From positions 79,749,079-79,813,078 of the forward strand of contig CM067367.1 in NCBI GenBank assembly GCA_034401795.1: 64,000 nt of DNA, written 5' to 3'. Positions 25,101-37,100 of this stretch are shown piece after piece. Position numbers and translations under genes: made by a program. Within the stretch, counting starts at the first letter, position 1; each line of letters begins with the position of its first letter. Below the pieces are notes generated by a model. It saw nothing but the letters and a program-made list of their open reading frames with translations. It ran no database searches and was not told where the DNA came from. Source of the stretch: Chaetoderma sp. LZ-2023a (taxonomy: Eukaryota; Mollusca; Caudofoveata; Chaetodermatida; Chaetodermatidae).

Positions 25101-28100
25101 CCGTCCGTCGTGTGTCCATCCGTCATCCATCCATCCGCCAACTTTTCCTTTAAACGACATCTCAAGAACCACTGGGCCAATTTCAATTGTATTTGGCAGG
25201 AAGCATCCTTAGTGCATAGGAATCCAAGTTTGTTCAAATGGAGCCAATCGGCTGATTTGTCTGGTGGCCATCTTGGATTTTTGACTGATTTTAGGAAATG
25301 TCTTTAAAAATCTTCTCCGAAAATGCTTGGAGAATCGATTCAAAACACATGAAACATCATCTAGGGAAAGAGGTAAGCTAAGTTTGTTCAAGAAGACTTG
25401 ATTGACCAAATGGTTTGGTGGCCATCTTGGATGACCTAGTTTTCCCGAAAATAACTTCTCCAGAATCACTGAAGGTATCGGGCCAAATTTGGGAGATATG
25501 ATTCGGGACTACGGGTCATTAAAGTTTGTACAGGGGAAGTTGATTCATCAAAAAACATGGTCACCGTGGCCCAATCAAAATCTAGTGTGTTTGACAGCCA
25601 TATTGGATTTTTTTAATTGATGGATTTTGATTGGTTCTATATATGTTTTTGGGTATTCTGAGTTGGCAGCCATCTTGGATTGTTTTCCCGCAAAGGCGGC
25701 CATACTAAAGCAATGGGAAATTTAAAATGTCTTATTCTGGAGGACTACTAGGTCGATTTCAATTATATTTGACAGGAAGCATCCTTACAGCATAGGGATC
25801 CAAGTTTGTTCAAAAGAAGCCAATCAGGTAATTTGGCCGGTGGCCATCTTGGATTTCGGCCAATTTTAGGAAATGTCTTTAAAAATCTTCTCCGAAACCC
25901 CTTGGGGAATCGATTCAAAACTTATGAAGCCTCATCTAGGGAAAGACATAAGCCAAGTTTGTTCAAGACGACTTGATTGACCGAATTGTTTGGCGGCCAT
26001 CTTGGATGACCTAGTTTTCCCGAAAACGACTTCTCCAGAACTGTTGAATCATCCTTACAGCATAGGGATCCAAGTTTGTTCAAAAGAAGCCAATCAGGTA
26101 ATTTGGCCGGTGGCCATCTTGGATTTCGGCCAATTTTAGGAAATGTCTTTAAAAATCTTCTCCGAAACCCCTTGGGGAATCAATTCAAAACTTATGAAGA
26201 CTCATCTAGGGAAGGACATAAGCCAAGTTTGTTCAAGATGACTTGATTGACCGAATGGTTTGGCGGCCATCTTGGATGACCTAGTTTTCCTGAAAACGAC
26301 TTCTCCAGAACCGTTGAAGGGATCAGGCCAAAATTTGGGCGGTATGATTAAGGACTAAGGGCCATTAAAGTTTGTTCAAGGGAAGTTGATCCGTCAAAAA
26401 AACATGGCCACCGCGGGCCAATCAAAATCTAGCGTGTTTGGCAGTCATATTGCACATACAAAAATGTCCACAAACTCATTTAAAAGACTACTAAACCAAC
26501 CACCAACAATTTTGACAAAAATGCATAGTGCTCCAGGTGAGCGACACGGGCCCCTCGGGCCTCATGTTATCATTGTGTGTCATTCTGTTCAAAGTTTTAA
26601 GTCATGCTGTAGTCTATGATAAATATTATGATAGTATTGAGCTCTGGATCCATTTCTAGCTATGCCCCACCACCCGCTTCTAGCTAAGGGCAATCCACTT
26701 TGTACACACCTTTGAATAAATTTGAACACTTCGAACCCTGGATTTCCAGAATCTCTTTCCAGGTAGCTTTACAGGTAAGCTGTTGAATATTTTGAAAGTA
26801 ATTTGACTGAGAGCTGTTGCTGCCTATGGCTGAATGTTTATTAATGGTAAATCTGTAAATTCACTAAAGACAGACAATTCAGACGGTTAACAGTTAATTT
26901 GCTGTTAACAGCAGATACCAGATAGACAAAAATAGTTTCAATAGGTCGCTCTGTTAGAGCACTCTGTAACAAAACTATTCTATGACAGAATGATAATGTT
27001 TGCTAAGCAAACGCTATCACAGCATCCTTTGTGCGATAAGCTTAGGATGTAATATATGTGCGATATGCTTAGGATGTAATATATACCTCTATGACGTATG
27101 ACGTTGTTTCGCATGCAATTATGTCACAGATCAAAAATATGTTTTGTTTTTCGCGAGTTACCTCCAAACATGTTTCCCGAAATAGCAGAGCGTTCTAACA
27201 AAACATCGCTCCATAGGAGAAACTTGTTTCTGCTCTGCTAATTTAGCAGCGTGCACTGTTAAGTTTTCCTGATGGAATGAGCTACTGTATTTGAGTGCCT
27301 GGACAGTTCCCTTCTTTGGTTGCATTTTTCTTGATATACTGTTATACACATACATGTACACTACAGATCAGAAATAACTGTAGGATATCATGGTAGAATC
27401 AGAACAGAAGCAAAAGAAAAATTAAACATAAATGCCATTACTTAGCCATTTAACACTCAAATTTCTTCAAGAAAATTGAAATTTTTTCATAGAAAATGTC
27501 CATTTGCAGATCAAGAGAAGAGTATTTTTTGAAAATTTAACACTGGAATGACTGGTTCAGTTATCGAGCCAGTTATTCCAGTGGTCAATTTTCAAAAATA
27601 CTCTTGTGTTGGTCTGCAAATGGACATATCCCAAGGCGACTGCTGAAGCCACTTTTGGACTGGTTCAGTTATCGAGCCAGTTATTCCAGTGGTAAATTTT
27701 CAAAAATACTCTTGTGTTGGTCTGCAAATGGACATATCCCAAGGCGACTGCTGAAGCCACTTTTGGATGATATGGGTTATTAACACAGTGTGAAATCTAG
27801 CCATGATGGTGATAAGTGAAAACCCCATTCAGCATTTTCTGACACCCCATCTGTGTTTTTAATGAACACCAATGGCTTTTGATCTGATGAACAGGGACAG
27901 ACCTGGCCTACTCAAAGCATTAGCCAAAAAATTAGCCATTTGAATTTAATTTTTATTTGTGAAATTTGTACTTGATTAGTTAGCTAATTCCTTTCTATAT
28001 TAATTATTAATCCCAGAGAATATCATTTGAAAGTAATTTGCAGGAAAGTTGTTGGTATTTTGATAAGACTCAGTGATTCGCATCCCTGAAACAGAATGGT

Positions 28101-31100
28101 ATATGTAGCTAATCTATTGTTACTTGTTTTGTTTTTGTTGTAGAAAATACACTGTATATCAGTGGATTTATCCAGTAGCTATGAGAATGTACACAATGCT
28201 ATTAAACAGGTAGGATCTCTAAGTACCATTATCACAGATTTCCTCCCAAAATTACATATTATGAAATATATCATGTGTGCATGTGTTCTTAAATCTTAGC
28301 ACGCTGATGTCAAAAGTTTAAATTTTCAAATTAAATTAAGAGATGAACTGGTGTTAATTTTTCAGCAAATTTGGGGGGAGATGGTGCTGTCATAGACAAC
28401 TACATCTTCCAGCAAAATTGTTGGAAAATGTGCACCAGTTTCTTTGATACTGACACAGTAAAAGATAGAATATTGACATCAGAGTGCTAAGGATTATGCT
28501 TATGAATTGTTCAGTTAGGTTTAGGCGGCTAAGTACATGTAGTAGTAAACACAGGAATTTCCATTCTTCAGTGAATAACATTGGGTGAATAAGCATTTGA
28601 AATATTTACTTCAAAGTGCGCATGGTGCTTGAATTCAATAGTCTTTTAAGGTCTTGGCTATTTCAAATTAACTTATTTTTATCAGCTTACGCTTAACAGA
28701 AATCAGGGAAAATGATGTTCTCAAAACTTTTACTCCCCATTGGTAAAAGTACATAATGTCATATTGACTAAACCTTTAAAAGGTCTGTAAGGATCATAAG
28801 AATCCGTGAAAATGTTTGAACAAGCACATTAAAGTGAATAATCGTTAATCTGTAAATATGTGTTGTTCATTCCGTCAGGCAGAAGAGACACTGGGACCTA
28901 TTCACATGCTTGTTAACTGTGCTGGTACATCGATGAGCTGTGCATTTGAGAACACACCCATTGATGAATTCCAGGTATTCTAACTGTTTAAAGGAATGGA
29001 AAAGGGAAATAACAAATGATGTTTATTGGTAATCTCATACCATATTAAATAAACTACCATTGGCAAAGGCATTTACTAAATCTAGGAGCGCTTAACTTGG
29101 AGCCAATTAGTGACTAAGCTGGTGCTTCTCACTCCGCCGTGTGTCAACTGTATGTGCAGGCCTACCTGAATATAACGAAAGCACACCTGAATATAGTTTT
29201 GTAAGCAGTATGAATAGTATTCTCTATAGGCATCTATGTAGAGCGGTTAACTCACTACTGCTAAGTCACTGTTGATCCTTTTGAAAACGTTATATTTGAA
29301 AGTCACTTTTTCTGGTGGAAGCAACACGTTTCGCTCAAAAGGATTTCAAAATACACTGCTGGTTTCCAAGGTCGCAATATGATGCCTACTGAATATTGTG
29401 AAATGTGTGTGACTGAATGTAGACCCTGCCTCTAGAAACAATGTCTTTCAGTCAAATTGTTTTAAAACTGGAAAGTATTTTACCTGTAAGATGCAGTGGC
29501 TAACCAGCTTAGGACGAATATAACTGAGCTTATATGACAGGCTAATGAGCTGTAGCGGGTATTATTTATTCACTCTGCGTACACCAGAGTGCTTGGGTCC
29601 AACTTCGTCACTAATTGGTTCCCGTCCGAATGCCATAAATGGTATTTAACTGCTTTTTTCTAAGTATTCTGATTTATTTGTTTTTCAGTTGTGGCTATAG
29701 GTTGATTATTATATAAAGCTGTCATTTAAGAGCATATGTTAGTTCCCTGATCCTTTCCTTTAACACTTAGCAACCAGAAATTACAAATTCTTTATGATGT
29801 AGGGGGGGATATTCTGGTGAATATGTTGAAACTAATTTGACTGGGACTAAGCTCTCAGTCGAATTCCTTCCAAAATATTCCACAACTTTGCTGTATCTAT
29901 ATTCTTTTCATCTTGAAATTGAGACACTGGGTTAAATGGTTAAGGAACAGTTAATGTTATATTTACTTTTCATCTTCACAGCTTAGTAGAAAGTACACCA
30001 TTGCCTAACTGTCTGCCTGCTAAATTTCTGCAGACTATATTTTACATGGATTCTAACTTTGGATATGCTGAATATTTTGAAAACAATTTTGACTGAGAGT
30101 TGTTGGTGACTAAGTCACCAACAACTTTCAGTCAAATTGTTTTCAAAATATTTAACAGGTCCAGAGCTACTGTGCAAAGAAATCTCTCTATGTTTGTGTC
30201 CGCCGTAGATAAGTTGCGCTCACTGTTTTCAGACAGCACATTTTAATTATGTTAACAACCATATAAACGTGTATCACTGTTTCGTCACCAAGTGAAACTG
30301 GATGGACACGGGTTATATGCTTAAGGTCAGTCTTGCATCTTGTTACATAATATTATTGTCACGGCTTTACTTGTTTTTACAAAAATGGTGATGGTACATG
30401 TGTATGTGTTTATTTTGTGTTTCATTTGCTGAGAGTATACGAAAATGAAGTGAAGCCTTTTGTCTCGTGTCCTATAGTACTTTGCATCAGTACAAGAGAG
30501 CGTATAGGACATAAGAGGTCATAGCTTCTCCTTTCTCAAAATGTGTTGGGGTGTGGGGGGAGCGCATTTGATATACAGTCATTACTCTCAACCATCGGTG
30601 GTGTTCTCCGATGTTCAAGTCATTACCTGATTGTGTTTGACACAATTTCTTGTTGGTGTTTCATACGTAAAAATGCGCAAGGGATGAGCTAGTCTTTGGA
30701 CTTCGCCTCCCTCCCCCCGAATTCACTGACGAATTCTGGGAATATCATAGTGTTAGGGAGGTAAGTATATCTTTTGAAGTGAAATAAATGAAATAACAGA
30801 TTTCTTTTTTCATGAGAGAGTAGTTATACTTACCTCCCTAAGATGGACCCAGCCTCTCTGTCCCACAGAGGCTCGGTCTTTAGGCTTGTTAGTTGCATGT
30901 GTCGGCCAATAGTACCAGCTGAGGCAGTGTCAGTCTGCACATGCGCGAGGTTGGGGCTGGCATGCGGCAGACTGACAGCTAACTCCCTGCCCAGTAGGGC
31001 CACCTTGCGTTTTTAATCTGGGGTTATTGACTCTAGGTCGATATTTAGGAAATATCATAGAATGGTTGGGAGGTTAGTATAACTACTCTCGTGAAAAAAG

Positions 31101-34100
31101 AAATTCGTGATTTTGTTTATTCACTAATAATTATTTAGAATTTCTTTGCGAATCTTGACCATGCAAGTGTTAGATTTTAATACTAACCTGGCTACCACAT
31201 TTTTTTTTTATTGAATGTTTTCTCAGCGTATGATGCAGATCAACTATCTTGGATCTGTGTTCCCAACGCGTGCCGTGATTGACAGCATGAAGTCGCATAG
31301 TTTTGGCAGGATTGTATTTGTTTCATCAGCGGCGGGTCAGCTTGGTGTGTACGGCTACAGCGCATACTCGGCTTCTAAATATGCCCTGCGAGGTTTGGCT
31401 GAAGCTCTACAGATGGAGGTTAGTAAGAATGAGTGCTGTGTCGCAGACATAGAGCTGTTCGAGTATGGAAATAAATAATCGATTAGAATGTCTGGAAAAT
31501 AATTGATTTAATCGGATAATCGATGATTTTAGTCTTGGCAATTTGAAAGTATGCATGGTGAGAACTTTACAAAAATCAAAATAAATAAATAAATAAATAA
31601 ATAGTTTCGTTTTTACTAAAGAAATTAATTACTAAAATACCTGATTTTCTAAAACATTAACAGAATATGCAATTCCCTAAATTTTGGGCATTGTTAGATT
31701 TAGATTACCTCAACTAAGGGTAGGCCTATTAAAAGACTGCAAGACACACAATAGGCCAAGCTATATCAACTAGTCTTCAGATTGGCTGAACATGAAGAAC
31801 AGCCCTGTCCAGCATATTGAAGTCTATGTGGAACCCATTTTCCGCTCATTGGATAATTAGTTTTATTAAAGCGGCGAGTATGTTCAGATTTTCAATCCAG
31901 TAACAAGGTGCCAATTTAATTTTAACGTTACATAAGCTAATTTAACTTTTAATTATTTTGAGTTCGCCCGTAGTCTATCAACGATGTTTCCATATTTATA
32001 AGTTTTACTACCAAAGGTAGATGATGGTTACCAATCAGCGTGATTGATGCCGAGTGGGTCCATACAATGTAGTTGATGGATCCAGAATTTTTCATGGTCC
32101 TTGCGGAAAGCTGTGGCTTCCGTGCTATCAGGATCGTGACGTAACACTTCGATGATTCTGTGGTTAACATCTGTGGGTCCGTGGTTAGGGAGATTAAAAT
32201 GTTGTGCTACAGGCGTGTCTTTGTTGTTTTTAATGTCCCTCATATGTTCTTTGATGCGAACTTGGAATTCTCGTTTAGTTTCACCTACATATTGTTTGCG
32301 GCATTGGTTACAGGTAAGTAGGTAGATAACATTCATTGTGTGACAGAATGTTTTTGTTTTGATGAAATATTTTAGCCCAGTGTGCGAGCTTTTGAAACTT
32401 TTTGTGCTGTCCATGTTTTTGCAAAATAAGCAGTTATTTTTGGCGCATGGATGTATAGGGTTTGCTATGCTTTTCCCTTTTTGTCCGAATTTCCTTGGGT
32501 CTTTGAATTTAGCAGTGACCAGTGTGTCCTTGAAGGACGGATTACGTCTGTGACCAAAGATAGGTGTTTCTGTGAATGTTGCCCGACATTTTGGGCTGGA
32601 CTGTAGTGTTGGCCAATGGCGTTTAATGATTTTTTGGGCTGATTTGCTGTGTTGGTGGAAATCAGTGATACATGGTATCCGAGTGTTGATTTCCTTGGTT
32701 GGTTTTGGCAAAAGTAGGTCTGAGCGGTTTTGTTGAATTGCTCTGTGCAGGCTGGTAATGAGGGTATCTGTTGGGTATCCTCTGATAGCATACTGGTGAA
32801 CCATTTCATGGGCATTTTTGAGAAAATCTGTTTCTCTGCTGCAAATCCTCCGTAGTCTCAGAAATTGACCATATGGGCTCGCTTGTTTGGAAGAGTTTGG
32901 GTGAGCCGATGAGAAGTGTAGATACCCATGTGTATCTGTTGGTTTGGTATAGAGGTCGAAGCCTAAGTGTGTATTTGGGAGGATAAACACTTTTGTATCC
33001 AAGAAATTGATGGAATCTGTGGATTGTTCTACTGTGAATTTAATCGTGGGGTGTGCGTTATTCATATGTGTTATGGATTTTGCTAGTGAATCGGAACCTT
33101 TGGTCCAGATTATGAAAATATCATCAATATAGCGATAGTATAGGGCCGGCTGTGTTTCAGCTGTCCTGAGTATTTTTTCGTCGAGTTGGGCCATAAAAAT
33201 GATGGCATAGCTGGGTGCTAGTTTTGTGCCCATAGCTGGTACCGCCAATTTGGAGATAATGTTCATCATTGAACTCGAAGTTGTTACATGTGAGCACTAG
33301 TTTGAGTAACGTTAACAATCTGCGTGGTGTTAGCGTGCCTGGACAGCCATGTGTTCTCAAATGTTGGGATACAGCTCTAAGACCCTCATTGTGAGGGATG
33401 TTAGTGTATAGTGATGTGACATCCATAGTAACTAGAATGGCATGAGGCACTATGGCGCCAAAAGTTTCTAGTTTGTTTATGAAGTCAGTGGTGTCCTGGA
33501 TGTATGATTTAATATTATGAAGATGAATTTTGATATGTTCATCGACAAAGCTACTGATGAGTTCAGTAGGGCTTCCATTGCCACTGATAATTGGTCTCCC
33601 TGGGGTGAGTTGGCCATTCATTTTTTTATGAATTTTAGGAAGTAGATAGAACCTGGCTGTTCGTGGGTTGTCGGTTCTGAGACCGTTAGCTATTTCTACT
33701 TCGAATAATACTTACCAGATGTACTATTATGATAATGTCTATTATCCAGTCTAGGTCAAAATAAACAATTAAAACTCCGCACTCTCCTGGTCCTGCCCAT
33801 ACTGTGTCCGGGAATACCATAGCCGCAGGTACCGAGTCCATTCCCAATCACAGACAGATTCGTTTATTTTGCGCTTGTTTCAAGTCGCATGTGTTTAGAG
33901 TGTCAATTTATTGATAAATTAAGCAGTTTTAGCGCGTGTTTGTGAAAACCATCGCTGGACTAATGGAGGAACTTGGAAAATCATCACAGGGGCAGGTTGT
34001 ATCAATCTAGAATTTATACATTCGTGCCATAATGCCTGTTTGAAATTTCCTTAAATTGGCACATTGATTTATAATGGTAGCCATTGTTGGAGTCGCTTCT

Positions 34101-37100
34101 GTACCCGTTAACTTTTAGTTTTAATTCGGGTACTCGGTTAATTTTCTCTTGCGACTCGGTTCCTCTAAGATGGATGCGTCCTTAGCCAAGATGGCGGCGC
34201 CCATGTAATATGTCGTTATTGGCTTGGGGTATCCAGGCACTCTGTTATCGCCGATTTTAGCTCTCGCTTCATTGTCGAGGGTGTTTGTAGTGATCGGTGA
34301 GGTTTTCTTGGTTATTTAACGCTAGTTAAAGGCTGAGTTGTGTTTTGTAAAATTTTCACTCAAAAAAGTTTCAAATATTTCCTGCCTAAGACTTGTTATC
34401 ATTAATTTAAAGAAAAAGTTAATGTGTTTAAGAAATCTTAACTATCAAGTCTATTGTGCGTATTGCTCGTCATCACTTGTCATGTGCAGCGTTTTAATTC
34501 TCCTCTGTGTTCGCAGAAACCGAAGAACCCGGACACTTTGTGCCAGAAGTGTAATAGGTTCATGAAACGCAAGTATCTTGGACATCACTGTGTGGCGTGT
34601 GCGAGGTGTAAGGTCGGCAGTCCGTGTGATGTGTGCGCCAAGTGGTCGTCGGCAATGGTGGCTGAGTTTGACAGGGATCGACGGGCGAGGCTGGAGCGCA
34701 TAGAGAAGGATAAGACAGTGAAGCGTCAGCAGGCGTCGTTGGTTGGACTGGAAGGTCGGCTGAATGAGAGGATGGATTCAGCACTGGGCGTATGGGCGGC
34801 CCAGTTCAAGGCCATGTTTGATTCATTACAGTCCACGGGTCCGGTGAGGCAAGCTGGTGCAGGGCAACCATTAGGTGGCCCGGCTAGTTTTGCTGAGGGC
34901 CATGCACCTGACCTTTCTCTGTCTTCGGCTCAAGAGCCGTCGGCAGAGGAAGAAGAGTTCCTGTTGATGGGAGATTCCGGCATGCCGGATCTTTCAATGT
35001 CGGCAATGCTGAGTACGTCCCAGGGGTCTCCCTCGGGATTTGTACGGGTTTGCCAGGCGGATGGTGATGTCGACGTTCCGTCGGGCATTTTTCATCCGTC
35101 ACTTGTGCAACCGGATATGCCGGCGGAGCCGTGGTTTGCGGTTCCGACGGCTATCCCGACGGCGTTGGGTGCGGCTCCTATCGGAGTTACCGTGCCAGCC
35201 GTGATTAAGGCGGTCGTAGTCCCGGATCCCGTGTTGGAGCCGATGGACTGCGGAGAATCCGTATCCGACGGTTCGTTGGATGCTGGTGCCGCCGGTAGTC
35301 GCGCTACGGATGCGCTCTGTCCTGGCAGAGACGTTTATCGTAGCGCTCAGCATGGATCGTCGGTGGCCCTCTCATCCAAGGGTGAGAGGGAAGATGAAAA
35401 CGGAAGCTCTTTAATGGACGATTCCGCTTTCTGCGCCGAGGCTGAATGGGTGCAGGTCCTAGGATGGATGACCAATCGTCTCGGGTTGGCATCGGATCTC
35501 GGATCTCAGCGCGATCCGGCGATGGAGCGGATGTCAGAGCGTGCGGCTAGCGCTCTGTCCAGTGGCTCTTCGGCCATGCCTACACTCCCCTTGGACTCGC
35601 AGACTTCTGACATGTTGGAAGTTGCGGCATATCGTCTGGTTCAGCCAGACTATGCATTGCCCAAGGCCCTGAAGGGGATAAGGAGTAGGGTCCGTTTTCC
35701 GGAGCAGGCCTATCATCAATACGCCAGGGTTCCACGGCTTTCCGTTGCGGAACGTGAGGCGCTGAATAGGCCGTTGGCTGGGAAGGCCAAGGGGCGGTCA
35801 CGTCCCTTGGTTTCCCAGACCAACAAAGACCCGTTTAATGAGCTCACGCTCATTGAGGATGCGGCTAGGGCGGCCATGGCTGCGCTGTCGCACGGGTGTA
35901 CCGTCCTGCAGGGTATGCTGGACTGCACGGCGGAAGGCGGACAGGTGCCAGAGGCTGCTCCCGGAGTTGTTCGGGACACCATGCGCCTGTCTCAGGATTG
36001 CCTGGCCAGGGTGATCACAAGAACTTTAGCAGAGCGGCGGAGAATGGTTCTCGATTGTGTGGAACCAGGACCGGAAATGAGGGCAGCGTTATCTTCTGCG
36101 CCTTTCATTGGTCCAGGCTTGTTCGGCGGCTCGGCACGACAAGCGCTTTCTAAAGTTGCATCGATGGTGGCGGAGCAAGAGGTGGTCGGCAAGTCGTGGA
36201 AGTCGACCAAGAGGACTCAGCCGCAACAGTCCTACCGTCAACACAGACAGGACCAGCAGAGGCAGCGTCCTAGATCGCCCTTCCGTCCTTCTGCCCGTGA
36301 TGCCCATAGGCCATCCGGAGCGCAAGGACCTGGCCGTTCGTCCACATACAAGCCCTCTAGTAAGAGGCCTTATGAGGACGACAGGAAGGGTGGCGGTTCG
36401 GGCCGTGGCGGCTACCGTAAGGATAGTCGCGGCGGCGGTTCCGGACCGTCATACCACAAGAAGCCGCGGGGCGGCCGTGGGGCTCGTTCCTGACGGGTTT
36501 CCGGCGGAATCAATACCGGCGGCTTTGGAAACAAATGGAGTCGAGAATCTTCACCCAAGCGATGTAGCGTCTTGTCGGCTAATCTCGACCGACAACTGTG
36601 TGCAGATTCCTTCCGTCGGAGGCAGACTTCAGCTATTCCTAAGCCAATGGGAACAGGTCGTGCGCGACTATTTAGTCTGTCAGTGGATAAGAAACGGCTA
36701 CGATCCGGACTGGCTCATCCATCAATCGTTAGTTCCGTTAACCTCGACTCCAATATGGACTCCTATTCCAAGGGAGTTAGACCGTCTAGTTGCCATTCAG
36801 TCAGAGATAGAATCGCTTCGTCTGAAGAAGGCGATTCACCTGGTAGCCGATCAGTCATCACTGGGCTTCTATTCGATTATGTTCCTAGTTCCGAAGCGTA
36901 CCGGAGGGTGGAGACCAATTCTCAATCTCAAACCGTTGAACAAATTTATTCTTTCTCCCAGGTTTCAGATGGAGACGGTAGCAGCTGTGATGGCAGGCCT
37001 CAGGAAAGGCATGTGGGCGGTATCAATAGATCTGAAGGATGCTTATTTTCATATTCCAATGTCAATTCCCTTTCAGAAGTACCTGCGATTTGCATTCCAA

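Noticed and set aside
31419-31478. Extension of KDSR exon 6 to a stop at 31478
   Set aside because: A good GTTAGT donor follows the MEM-equivalent codon, and exon 7 continues the protein in phase; the extension has no similarity to KDSR.
34560-36325. Several minus-strand frames of 60-90 codons under the DIRS Gag gene
   Set aside because: They are shadows of the GC-rich Gag frame, without recognisable motifs.
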